Positions 24,855 to 34,239 of a stretch of DNA of 64,000 bases are shown piece by piece. This DNA is from Streptomyces sp. HNM0574 (GTDB lineage: Bacteria > Actinomycetota > Actinomycetes > Streptomycetales > Streptomycetaceae): NCBI RefSeq assembly GCF_012726235.1, contig NZ_JAASAH010000001.1:558001-622000 (forward strand), read 5' to 3'. Each line of letters begins with the position of its first letter. Position 1 is the first letter of the stretch. The notes beneath the pieces are model-generated. The model saw only the letters and a list, made by a program, of their open reading frames with translations, had not been told where the DNA came from and searched no databases. The translations under genes were made by a program, and so were the position numbers.

Positions 24855-25829
24855 ATGAACACCGGAATGAAGATCACGGCTTTCGCGGCCGCGCTGGCCG
24901 CCGCCTTCGGCGCCGCCTACGGCGTGGGCGGCGCCGTCGGCCCCATCGCCGCCGACGCCGAACCCGCGGCGCACGCGGAGCACGGCGGCGGCAAGGCGAA
25001 GAGCGGGAGCGAGGGCGGCTCCGGGGGCGGCGCGCACGCGTCCCCGGGCGGGCTTCAGGTCTCCGAGGGCGGCTACACCCTCGACGTGAAGACCCCGCGC
25101 CTGGAGGCCGGCAAGGACGAGAGTCTGCGCTTCGCCGTGCTGGACGAGAAGGGCGAGCCCGTCACCGAGTACACCCGCGAGCACGGCAAGGACCTGCACC
25201 TCATCGTCGCCTCGCGCGGCCTGACCGAGTACCGGCACCTGCACCCGGAGCTGGCCGCCGACGGCACCTGGAGCACCGACGTCGAGCTGCCCGAGGCGGG
25301 CGACTACCGCGTCTTCACCGACTTCATCCCCAAGGAGCCGGACGCCGAGGGCGTCACCCTGGGTGCCGACCTCGCGGTGGGCGGCGACTACGACCCGCCC
25401 GAGCTGCCGGAGAAGTCGAAGACCGCGACCGTCGACGGGTACGAGGTCACCCTCGACGGCGACCTGACCGCCGGCCGGGGCACCGAACTGGGCTTCACCG
25501 TCGAGAAGGACGGCAAGCCCGTCAAGGACCTCGACCCGTACCTCGGCGCCTACGGGCACCTCGTCGCCCTGCGCGCCGGTGACCTGGGCTACCTCCACGT
25601 CCACCCGAACGGCGAGCCCGGCGACGGCAAGACGAAGCCCGGCCCCGAGGTCTCCTTCGAGGCCACCGCGCCCACCGCCGGTGACTACCGGCTGTTCCTC
25701 GACTTCAAGCACGAGGGCAAGGTGCGGACCGTCTCCTTCACCGCACCCGTCGCGCCCGCGGGCGACGCCGGGGAGAAGGGGCAGGAGCACGGCGGGGGAG
25801 CGGAGGAGTCCGGCGGTCACGCGCACTGA
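24855..25829 (+). CDS. Secreted copper-associated protein with two HxHP motifs
   Basis: 324 residues. A signal peptide (about 1-30) is followed by a Gly/His/Ser-rich linker and two similar beta-rich domains. Each has a His pair before Pro: EYRHLHPEL (about residue 120) and GYLHVHPNGE (about residue 240). The C-terminus is His-rich. It resembles the secreted proteins found beside copZ/copA in Streptomyces (SCO1044-like) and probably binds copper outside the membrane. The ATG at 24855 is preceded by GGGAG. It is divergent from copZ with CsoR-type boxes between them, which supports copper induction. Confidence 0.78.
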   Translation: MNTGMKITAFAAALAAAFGAAYGVGGAVGPIAADAEPAAHAEHGGGKAKSGSEGGSGGGAHASPGGLQVSEGGYTLDVKTPRLEAGKDESLRFAVLDEKGEPVTEYTREHGKDLHLIVASRGLTEYRHLHPELAADGTWSTDVELPEAGDYRVFTDFIPKEPDAEGVTLGADLAVGGDYDPPELPEKSKTATVDGYEVTLDGDLTAGRGTELGFTVEKDGKPVKDLDPYLGAYGHLVALRAGDLGYLHVHPNGEPGDGKTKPGPEVSFEATAPTAGDYRLFLDFKHEGKVRTVSFTAPVAPAGDAGEKGQEHGGGAEESGGHAH

Positions 25830-25849
25830 GCGCCCCGCCCCGCCACAAC

Positions 25850-25895
25850 AACGCGCTGCGCCCCGGCCGGAACTCCGGCCGGGGCGCAGCGCGTT
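25850..25895. terminator. Bidirectional terminator hairpin
   Basis: A perfect 21-bp stem (AACGCGCTGCGCCCCGGCC...) with a 4-nt loop lies between the converging copper-protein gene and the 61-residue gene. Confidence 0.85.
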
Positions 25896-25910
25896 GGTCT
25901 CCGTCCTCGG

Positions 25911-26096
25911 TCAGCGCGCCGTGACGGCGCGCGGGGAGCAGGCGCAGCCGGTGAGGGCCGCGCCGCCGCTCCGGGCCGGTATCGCGCCGCCGTTCCGGCG
26001 CAGGTGCTCCGCTCCGGCCTGGAGCAGCGCGGCGGCCGTGAGGCGGACGACGGGATGGTTCAGCACACGCGTGACGACCTCGACGCTCGGCGCCAT
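25911..26096 (-). CDS. 61-residue protein of the putative copper regulon
   Basis: A short gene supported by an ATG at 26096 with GGAG 6 nt upstream and by a CsoR-like box in its promoter (26133-26153). The protein starts MAPSVEVVTRVLNHP, has an amphipathic Ala/Leu stretch in the middle (VRLTAAALLQAGAEHL) and ends in a basic tail with a Cys-Ala-Cys pair (GCACSPR). The CxC could bind Cu(I). No family is recognised. It converges on the copper-protein gene across a strong terminator, so it is a separate transcript. Its membership of the copper regulon is inferred from the box only. Confidence 0.6.
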   Translation of the reverse strand: MAPSVEVVTRVLNHPVVRLTAAALLQAGAEHLRRNGGAIPARSGGAALTGCACSPRAVTAR

Positions 26097-26132
26097 GACG
26101 TCTCCGTTCGACAGGTGACAGGGCCCCGCCCA

Positions 26133-26153
26133 ATATACGGGCGGGGGGTATCC
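26133..26153. promoter_or_regulatory. Third CsoR-like box, upstream of the 61-residue gene
   Basis: The 21-bp box ends in GGGGGTATCC, identical to the copZ box, and has ATAC at the matching left position; the left CCC is replaced by GGG. It is centred about 47 bases upstream of the 61-residue gene. Confidence 0.55.
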
Positions 26154-26179
26154 AGGAAAAGTCGCGCCCGGGTGCCCGC

Positions 26180-26902
26180 TCACCGGTACGGGGCGAGCAA
26201 CGCCGTGAGGCCCGCGGCGAGTTGGGGCGGGCCGCCGGTGCCGGCGAGGGCCGGGGCGGTTTCGCGGAGGCGGGGGAAGTCCGCGGCGGGGAGGCGGTGG
26301 AGGCCGAGGCGGAAGGCCGGTTCGGGCTCGTCGGGGTCGTCGTCCATGGCGCGGAGTTCGACGAGGAGGTAGCCGAGCAGCCAGGCGGTGAAGGCGCGGT
26401 GCACGGCCACCGCGCGTTCGCCGGTGACGCCCGCCTCGTGCAGCCGGGCCAGGATGCGTTCGTCGCCGTTCAGGACGGCGGCCGGGCGGCGGGCGAGCGG
26501 GGTGGACAGCAGGCGGGTGGCCAGCAGCGGCACCACGTGCGGGTGGCGCATGGCCACTTGGTACGTGGCCTCCGCGATCCGCTGCAACTCCCGTTCCCAG
26601 GCGGGTAGTTCGTCCGTGCCGCCCGCCGGTTCCCCCTCGCTCAGCAGCTGGTCGAGTTCGCGGCTGAAGGCTTCGACCATGCCGTCGAGCAGGGCCTCCT
26701 TGCCGGGGGCGTAGCGGTACAGCGTCATGGCCTCGACGCCGAGTTCGGCGCCCAGTCTGCGCATGCTCAGCCCGCCGAGCCCGTCCCGGTCGACGAGCGC
26801 GAGGGCGGTGTCGAGGACGCGCTCCCGGGTGAGGCGTCCGTACCGGCCGCGGTCGCTGGCCCGGCGGCGCGGGGCGTCCCCGGCCGGTTCTTCCTCGGTC
26901 AT
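26180..26902 (-). CDS. TetR-family transcriptional regulator
   Basis: 240 residues. The HTH is complete: LTRERVLDTALALVDRDGLGGLSMRRLGAELGVEAMTLYRYAPGKEALLDG (about residues 23-72). The C-terminal ligand domain is of the TetR_C (tetracycline repressor-like) type with many arginines. The ATG at 26902 is preceded by weak purines. It is divergent from the membrane glycosyltransferase gene, and the 127-base gap contains the palindrome TACG-G-CGTA (26972-26980). It therefore may control the glycan locus (inference). Confidence 0.87.
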   Translation of the reverse strand: MTEEEPAGDAPRRRASDRGRYGRLTRERVLDTALALVDRDGLGGLSMRRLGAELGVEAMTLYRYAPGKEALLDGMVEAFSRELDQLLSEGEPAGGTDELPAWERELQRIAEATYQVAMRHPHVVPLLATRLLSTPLARRPAAVLNGDERILARLHEAGVTGERAVAVHRAFTAWLLGYLLVELRAMDDDPDEPEPAFRLGLHRLPAADFPRLRETAPALAGTGGPPQLAAGLTALLAPYR

Positions 26903-26971
26903 GGCGGCCTCCGTCTCGGTTTCCAGGGTGCCTCTTGACGTCGCCGCACCAGAGGCGCAAAGTCAGACATA

Positions 26972-26980
26972 TACGGCGTA
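26972..26980. promoter_or_regulatory. Short palindrome in the tetR/glycosyltransferase divergent gap
   Basis: TACG-G-CGTA lies in an AT-rich patch between the two divergent genes. It is short, so only a weak operator candidate. Confidence 0.25.
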
Positions 26981-27029
26981 AATGGACGCTTTCAGTGTAC
27001 GGCGGACACGCACCCGAGGCGGTGGAGCC

Positions 27030-28859
27030 ATGACACACAGTGAGCCGGACACGGCGGACCGCCTCCTCGTGGAGCGGCACCTCTCCCGGATCTCGGACGG
27101 CAACGTCGTGCGGATCGTGGACGGCGGACCCGTCTTCGGCCACCCGTACCGGACCGGCACGGTCCGCGAGTCCACCTTCGTGCCCGTGCTGCCCGGGAAG
27201 TACCGGGCCGCGCTGTGGACCATCGCCGTGGGATGGACGCTCTCCTTCGTCTGGTTCTGGGCCTGGTGGCTCCAGCCCGAGCACCGCGCCGGCTGGGCCG
27301 GGCTCGTCGTCAACAGCCTGCTGCTGCTCTACCTCACCGCCATCCCCTGCTACTTCTTCGTCACCGCGCTCCGGCTCCGCCGCGTCGACCCCACGCTGCC
27401 GGTGCCCGACGTCCCCGTCGCCTTCGTCGTCACCCGCGCCCCCTCCGAACCGTGGCCCACCGTGCGCCGCACCCTGGAGGCGATGCTCGCGCAGCGGTAC
27501 CCGTACGCGTACGACGTCTGGCTCTGCGACGAGGACCCGACGGACGAGATCACGCGCTGGTGCCGGGAGCACCGGGTCGGGCTCTCCTGCCGCCGCGGCG
27601 TCGACCGGTACCACCGCGCCGGCTGGCCCCGCCGCACCCGCTGCAAGGAGGGCAACCTCGCCTACTTCTACGACCACTGGGGCTACCGGCACTACACCGT
27701 CGTCGCCCAGCTCGACTGCGACCACGTGCCCGAACCCGGCTATCTCGCCGAGATGGTCCGGCCGTTCGGCGACCCGGCCATCGGCTACGTCGCCGCACCC
27801 AGCGTCTGCGACGCCAACGACGGCGGCTCCTGGGCCGCACGGGGACGGCTGCACCGCGAGGCCGTCTGGCAGGGCGCCGTCCAGCTGGGCCACAGCGCCG
27901 GACTCGCACCCATGTGCATCGGCTCGCACTACGCCGTCCGCACCCGCGCGCTGCGCGAGATCGGCGGCCTGGGCCCCGAACTCGCCGAGGACTTCTCCAC
28001 CACCTACCTGCTCAACTCGGCAGGCTGGCACGGCGCGTTCGCCATCGACGCCGAGGCGCACGGCGACGGCCCGCTCACCTTCGCCGACATGGCCACCCAG
28101 GAGTACCAGTGGTCGCGCAGCCTCACCACCATGCTGCTCGGCCTGCTGCCCCGGCACCTGCGCCGGCTCCCGCCGCTGCTCCGGCTCCGCTTCGGCTACG
28201 CGCTCGCCTACTACCCGCTGTTCGGCCTGATGATCGTCTCCGGGCTGACGCTGCCGCCGATCGCCGTGCTCACCGGCCTGCCCTGGATGAACGTCAACTA
28301 CTTCGACTTCCTGCTGCACTTCTGGGCCATGCCGGTGTGGCTGCTGCTCACCCTCTACCTGCTGCGCGGGCGCGGCCTGCTGCGCCCGCGGAACGCGCCC
28401 GTCCTCAGCTGGGAGACCTGGCTGTTCGCGCTCGCCCGCTGGCCGTTCGTGGTCTGGGGACTGCTCGGGGCGCTGCTGCTGCGGCTGCGGAACCGCACCG
28501 TCACCTTCAAGGTCACCCCCAAGGACGTGCGCGGGCCGCAGCCCCTGCTGGCCCGGCTCGTCCTCCCGTTCGCCGGGCTCGGCTGCTCCCTCTCCGCCGT
28601 CGCGCTCGTCGGCGAACTCACCTCGCCCGCCGCCGGATACGTCTTCCTGTGCCTGCTCGCGGCCACCGCCTACAGCGCCGTCGCGCTCGCCGTGCCGCTG
28701 CTGCACATCCGGGAGGCGGCCCGCGCCGCGCACGTCCCCTTCTCCGCCGCCGTGGCGACCGCGCGGCTGCCGCTGGCCATCGGCCTGGTCACCGCGCTGC
28801 CCGCCGCCACGGCCCTGCTCTTCTACCCGCCCTACGCCGCCGCCGTCCTGGGGTGGTGA
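27030..28859 (+). CDS. Membrane processive GT2 glycosyltransferase (cellulose-synthase-like)
   Basis: 609 residues. Two N-terminal helices (about 55-75, 90-112) precede a cytoplasmic GT-A domain. It shows LCDEDPTDE, the DxD pair D229/D231 in LDCDHVPEPG, AEDFSTTYLL as the acceptor-side ED motif, and TQEYQWSRSL in place of the canonical QxxRW. At least six more helices follow. No PilZ domain is present. It should polymerise and export a surface polysaccharide from UDP-sugars made by the three following enzymes. The ATG at 27030 follows GGTGGAG. The Arg-to-Gln change in QEYQW is unusual for cellulose synthases and may mark a different polymer. Confidence 0.85.
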   Translation: MTHSEPDTADRLLVERHLSRISDGNVVRIVDGGPVFGHPYRTGTVRESTFVPVLPGKYRAALWTIAVGWTLSFVWFWAWWLQPEHRAGWAGLVVNSLLLLYLTAIPCYFFVTALRLRRVDPTLPVPDVPVAFVVTRAPSEPWPTVRRTLEAMLAQRYPYAYDVWLCDEDPTDEITRWCREHRVGLSCRRGVDRYHRAGWPRRTRCKEGNLAYFYDHWGYRHYTVVAQLDCDHVPEPGYLAEMVRPFGDPAIGYVAAPSVCDANDGGSWAARGRLHREAVWQGAVQLGHSAGLAPMCIGSHYAVRTRALREIGGLGPELAEDFSTTYLLNSAGWHGAFAIDAEAHGDGPLTFADMATQEYQWSRSLTTMLLGLLPRHLRRLPPLLRLRFGYALAYYPLFGLMIVSGLTLPPIAVLTGLPWMNVNYFDFLLHFWAMPVWLLLTLYLLRGRGLLRPRNAPVLSWETWLFALARWPFVVWGLLGALLLRLRNRTVTFKVTPKDVRGPQPLLARLVLPFAGLGCSLSAVALVGELTSPAAGYVFLCLLAATAYSAVALAVPLLHIREAARAAHVPFSAAVATARLPLAIGLVTALPAATALLFYPPYAAAVLGW

Positions 28860-28912
28860 ACAGGGCGCCCCTCCGCCGGCGCCCGCCCGCCCGCACAGAA
28901 AGGAGCCGGGCC

Positions 28913-29977
<1,065 letters not shown>

Positions 29978-29991
29978 AGGAGTGACCTGTT

Positions 29992-31392
29992 GTGCGTATG
30001 ACAGTCATCGGTACCGGATATGTCGGCACCGTGCACGCCGCGTGCATGGCCGGACTGGGACACGAGGTGCTCGGCGTCGACATCGACCCCGACCGCGTCG
30101 CCGCGCTCTCGGCCGGCCGCGCCCCGCTCCGCGAGACCGGGCTCGACGCCCTCCTCGCCCGCACCGTCGCCGACGGGAAGCTGCGGTTCACCACCTCGCT
30201 CGCCGAGGCCGCCGCGTTCGCGCGCCTCCACTTCGTCTGCGTCGGCACCCCGCAGCTCTCCGGCGGGCAGGCCGCCGACCTGCGCCACGTCGACGCCGTC
30301 TTCGACGGGCTGGCGCGCAGTCTGCGGCCCGGGAGCCTGGTGGTGGGCAAGTCCACCGTGCCCGTCGGCACCGCCGACCGGCTCGCCCGCCGGCTCGCCG
30401 ACGCCGCCCCCGAGGCCGGCTGCGAGGTCGCCTGGAACCCGGAGTTCCTCCGCGAGGGCTCGGCCGTCGCCGACACCCTGCACCCCGAACGGCTCGTCGT
30501 CGGCGTCCGCTCCCGGTACGCCGACGCGGTGCTGCGCGAGGTGTACGCGCCGATGCTGCGCGACGGGGTGCCGTTCTTCAGCACCGACCCGGCCACCGCC
30601 GAACTGGTCAAGGTGGCCTCGAACGCCTTCCTCGCCACCAAGATCTCCTTCATCAACGCCATGGCCGAGGTCTGCGACACCGCGGGCGCGGACGCCGCCA
30701 CCCTGGCCCGCGCCGTCGGCGCCGACCCGCGGATCGGCGCCGCCTTCCTGGAGCCGGGGCTCGGCTTCGGAGGGAGCTGCTTCCCCAAGGACATCCGCGC
30801 CTTCGCGGCCCGGGCCGAGGAGATCGGCGCCGGGGCGGCCGTGGCCTTCCTGCACGAGGTCGACCGGATCAACACACGCCAGCGGCAGCGCACCCTCGAA
30901 CTGGCCCGCGAGCTGCTCGGCGGCTCCTTCGCCGGCCGCCGGATCGCCGTCCTCGGCGCCGCGTTCAAACCGGGCAGCGACGACGTACGGGACTCGCCCG
31001 CGCTGGCCGTCGCGGACGCCGCCCACCGGCACGGCGCCCTGGTGCGGGTGCACGACCCGGAGGCGCTGGACAACGCGCGGGCCGTCAGCCCGGCCCTCGG
31101 GTACGCGGTGGACGTGACCAAGGCCTGCGAGGGCGCCGACCTCGTCCTGCACCTCACGCCCTGGCCCGAGTACCGCACGCTCGACCCGGCGGAGCTCGCG
31201 GACGTCGTCCGCGTCCCGCTGCTCCTGGACGCCCGCAACAGCCTGGACGCCCCCGCCTGGCGCCGCACCGGCTGGACCGTGCGCCCCCTCAGCGGGCCCC
31301 GCACCACCGGCGGCGCCGCCGTCGACGAGCCGCCGGCGCACCGGAGCCCGGCGGCCCCCGCACTCACCGCGCCGTCCGGGAGGACGTCATGA
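29992..31392 (+). CDS. UDP-glucose 6-dehydrogenase
   Basis: 466 residues. The N-terminal NAD domain starts VIGTGYVGTVHAACMAGLGHEV. The catalytic cysteine is in GFGGSCFPKD, and EFLREGSAV and PGSDDVRDSPA are family marks. It oxidises UDP-glucose to UDP-glucuronate with two NAD. The GTG at 29992 follows AAGGAG. The last ~40 residues are a proline-rich tail beyond the domain. The stop overlaps the next ATG (ATGA), coupling it to the decarboxylase gene that uses its product. Confidence 0.92.
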   Translation: MRMTVIGTGYVGTVHAACMAGLGHEVLGVDIDPDRVAALSAGRAPLRETGLDALLARTVADGKLRFTTSLAEAAAFARLHFVCVGTPQLSGGQAADLRHVDAVFDGLARSLRPGSLVVGKSTVPVGTADRLARRLADAAPEAGCEVAWNPEFLREGSAVADTLHPERLVVGVRSRYADAVLREVYAPMLRDGVPFFSTDPATAELVKVASNAFLATKISFINAMAEVCDTAGADAATLARAVGADPRIGAAFLEPGLGFGGSCFPKDIRAFAARAEEIGAGAAVAFLHEVDRINTRQRQRTLELARELLGGSFAGRRIAVLGAAFKPGSDDVRDSPALAVADAAHRHGALVRVHDPEALDNARAVSPALGYAVDVTKACEGADLVLHLTPWPEYRTLDPAELADVVRVPLLLDARNSLDAPAWRRTGWTVRPLSGPRTTGGAAVDEPPAHRSPAAPALTAPSGRTS

Positions 31393-32363
31393 GAACCGTC
31401 GTGACCGGAGGCGGAGGCTTCCTCGGCTCCCACCTGTGCGAGGCGCTGCTGCGCCGCGGCGACGAGGTGTGGTGCCTGGACGACTTCTCCACCGGCGACC
31501 CCCGCAACGTCGAGCACCTGCGCCGCACCCCGGGCTTCCGGCTCCTGCGGGCCGACGTCAGCCGCACCTGCGACCTGCCCGTCCGCGTCGACGCCGTCGC
31601 CCACCTGGCCAGCCCCGCCTCCCCGCCCGACTACCACGGGATGCCGCTGCGGACGCTGCACGCGGGCAGCCTCGGCACCGAGAACGCGCTGCGGCTCGCA
31701 CTCCGCGACGGCGCCCGCTTCGTCCTCGCCTCCACCAGCGAGGTCTACGGCGACCCGGCCGTCCACCCGCAGCGCGAGGACTACTGGGGCAACGTCAACC
31801 CCGTCGGCCCGCGCAGCGTCTACGACGAGGCCAAGCGGTACGCGGAGGCGCTCTCGGCGGCCTACCGCAGGACGCACGGCGCCGACGTCGGCATCGTGCG
31901 GATCTTCAACACCTACGGGCCGCGGATGCGCCCGGCGGACGGCCGCGTCGTGTCGACCTTCGTCTGCCGGGCCCTGGCCGGGGAGCCGCTGACGCTGTAC
32001 GGCGACGGCAGCCAGACCCGCAGCTTCTGCTACGTCGACGACCTGGTGCGCGGCCTCGTCGCGATGCTCGACTCCGGCAGCCCCGGGCCCGTCAACCTGG
32101 GCAACCCCGCCGAGTACACCGTCGCCGACCTGGCCCGGCTGGTGCTGGCCCTCAGCCGCTCCCCGTCGCCCGTCGTGCACGGCCCGCTGCCGGTGGACGA
32201 CCCGTGCCGCCGCCGGCCCGTGATCACCAGGGCGCACGACGAGCTGGGCTGGGCTCCCCGGGTCACGCTGGAGGAGGGCCTGCGCCGCACCCTCGCCTGG
32301 TTCGCGCCCGCGCCCCGCGCGCAGGCCGCAGCGGCCGTGCCCCGCGCGCCCGTGGAGACCTGA
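31389..32363 (+). CDS. UDP-glucuronate decarboxylase-like NAD-dependent epimerase/dehydratase
   Basis: 324 residues. The start TGGGGFLGSHLCEALL is the NAD site. STSEVYGDP and YDEAKRYAEAL (Y-x3-K) form the active site. FNTYGPRMRPADGRVVSTF is the signature of UDP-xylose synthase. It would turn UDP-glucuronate into UDP-xylose. Translational coupling to the dehydrogenase fits this two-step conversion. The last ~20 residues are Ala/Pro-rich. The locus thus can supply UDP-Glc, UDP-Gal, UDP-GlcA and UDP-Xyl to the membrane glycosyltransferase. Confidence 0.88.
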   Translation: MRTVVTGGGGFLGSHLCEALLRRGDEVWCLDDFSTGDPRNVEHLRRTPGFRLLRADVSRTCDLPVRVDAVAHLASPASPPDYHGMPLRTLHAGSLGTENALRLALRDGARFVLASTSEVYGDPAVHPQREDYWGNVNPVGPRSVYDEAKRYAEALSAAYRRTHGADVGIVRIFNTYGPRMRPADGRVVSTFVCRALAGEPLTLYGDGSQTRSFCYVDDLVRGLVAMLDSGSPGPVNLGNPAEYTVADLARLVLALSRSPSPVVHGPLPVDDPCRRRPVITRAHDELGWAPRVTLEEGLRRTLAWFAPAPRAQAAAAVPRAPVET

Positions 32364-32366
32364 GCG

Positions 32367-34064
32367 ATGAACGGAGCGGCCCGGATGGACGGATCGGCCC
32401 GGACGCCGTGGCCGCGGTGGCTCCGGCGCGGCGCGCCCGCCGCCCTCGCCGCCGCGGCCCTGCTCGCCGGAGGCACCGCGTGCATGGACACCCCGCACTA
32501 CTCGCCCTCGCGCACCTACTACGTGAGCCCGCACGGGGACGACGACAACGAGGGCACCTCGGCCGGTGACGCCTGGCGCACCCTCGACCGTGCGGAGCGC
32601 ACCGGCCTGGAGCCCGGGGACCGGCTCCTGCTCAAGGGCGGGGAACGGTTCTCGGGCACCGTCACGCTCAAGGCGGACGAGGCGGGCGACGCGGACCGGC
32701 CCGTCGTCGTCGGCTCCTACGGCGAGGGCCGCGCCCGGATCGACGCCGAGGACGGGCCCGGGGTCTCGGTGCACAACACCGCCGGGGTGCAGATCCGCGA
32801 CCTGGAGCTGAACGGTGCCGGGTCCTCCTACACCGACGACGGCGGCGTGAACGCGTACCACGACCGGGGCGGCGGCGACCGGCTGTCCGGCATCGGGATC
32901 TCCCGCGTCGACGTGTCCGGTTTCAAGGTGGGCATCTCGGTCGGCGGGGAGAAGGCCGGCACCGGCTTCGCCGACGTGTCCGTCACCGACTCCCGGCTGC
33001 ACGACAACAAGGACTCCGGACTGCTCACCTACGGGCCCGAGTTCGACGCCGGTGACCCGCAGTACGCGCACGAGGACGTCACCGTCGAACGCGTCGAGAC
33101 CTACGCCAACCGCGGTGACCCGGAGCAGAACGACACCCACAGCGGCAACGGCATCATCCTCGGCGGGGTGCGCGAGGCCGCCGTCCGGGACAGCAGCGCC
33201 CACGACAACGGCGGCCGCTCGGCCGCCGGGGCGCCCGCCGGGCCGGTCGGGATCTGGGCGTACGACGCGAGCGAGGTGGTGCTGGAGCACAACAGGTCGT
33301 ACCGCAACCACACCGGGTCCTCGGTGGACGGCGCCGGGTTCGGCCTCGATTCGAGCGTGTCCGACTCGACCGTCCAGTACAACCTGGCGTTCGGCAACGA
33401 CGGCCCCGGCTACTACGCGTACACGAACACGGCGAACGGCGCGCACAAGGACAACACCATCCGCTACAACGTGAGTTCGGACGACGGGCGCAAGCTGGCC
33501 CGCAACGGCGGCCTGTCCGTGCACGGCAAGGACATCCGCGATCTCGCCGTCTACCAGAACACGGTGATCATGCCGGAGTCCCCGAACGGCACCGCCCCCG
33601 CCGTCCGGCTCCAGGACGGCGAGCGGGGCGTCAGCTTCCGCAACAACCTGTTCGTCACCGAGAACGCGCCGACGGTCAACGCCGAACGGGGGCTGGACCG
33701 CGGACACGTCGTCTTCCAGGGCAACAACTACCGCGTGGCGGGCGGCGACTCGGAGCCCTCCTTCGACTGGGGCGGCACGTCCTACTCCGGGCTCGGCTCC
33801 TGGCGCTCCGGAACCGGCCAGGAACGGGACGGCGACCGGTCCACCGGCGGCACCACGGGCCCCTGCCTCGCGGGCGGCGACCTCCCCGTGATCGACTCCA
33901 CCGGCGACGCGCCCTCCGTCGTCCCCGACTGCGACGCCCTCGCGGGCAAGGGCCTCGACCTGAGCGACCGCTTCGGCATCTCGCCCGGGGACGAGGACTA
34001 CTTCGGGAACCACGTCGGCACACCCCCGCCCGTCGGCGCCGCCGTCCCCGAGCCCGAGGACTGA
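32367..34064 (+). CDS. Lipoprotein with right-handed parallel beta-helix
   Basis: 565 residues. Signal peptide with lipobox LLAGGTAC (Cys39) predicts a membrane-anchored surface lipoprotein. YYVSPHGDDDNEGTS after the anchor is typical of pectate-lyase-like proteins. Repeated short N-x-hydrophobic turns (about residues 100-460) form the beta-helix. Such proteins bind, cleave or epimerise polysaccharides; alginate lyases and epimerases share the fold. Here it probably processes the polymer made by the upstream genes. The ATG at 32367 follows GGAGA and the gap to the decarboxylase is only 3 bases, so it is in the same operon. The C-terminus is a disordered acidic segment. Confidence 0.82.
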   Translation: MNGAARMDGSARTPWPRWLRRGAPAALAAAALLAGGTACMDTPHYSPSRTYYVSPHGDDDNEGTSAGDAWRTLDRAERTGLEPGDRLLLKGGERFSGTVTLKADEAGDADRPVVVGSYGEGRARIDAEDGPGVSVHNTAGVQIRDLELNGAGSSYTDDGGVNAYHDRGGGDRLSGIGISRVDVSGFKVGISVGGEKAGTGFADVSVTDSRLHDNKDSGLLTYGPEFDAGDPQYAHEDVTVERVETYANRGDPEQNDTHSGNGIILGGVREAAVRDSSAHDNGGRSAAGAPAGPVGIWAYDASEVVLEHNRSYRNHTGSSVDGAGFGLDSSVSDSTVQYNLAFGNDGPGYYAYTNTANGAHKDNTIRYNVSSDDGRKLARNGGLSVHGKDIRDLAVYQNTVIMPESPNGTAPAVRLQDGERGVSFRNNLFVTENAPTVNAERGLDRGHVVFQGNNYRVAGGDSEPSFDWGGTSYSGLGSWRSGTGQERDGDRSTGGTTGPCLAGGDLPVIDSTGDAPSVVPDCDALAGKGLDLSDRFGISPGDEDYFGNHVGTPPPVGAAVPEPED

Positions 34065-34239
34065 GAGCGCACAACCACCCCGCACGCGCCGGGAGTTCGG
34101 GACCGCGCGGCGGCAGCGGCAGCGGGGCCGCCCGGCCGACATGCGGGCCGCCGGCGGCCGTGCCTACGATCGAAGTCGGCATGGCCCGCGCGGCACGTGG
34201 CCGGCGGCGACGGTGTCCGCACCGAGGAGGCGGTCGCCC

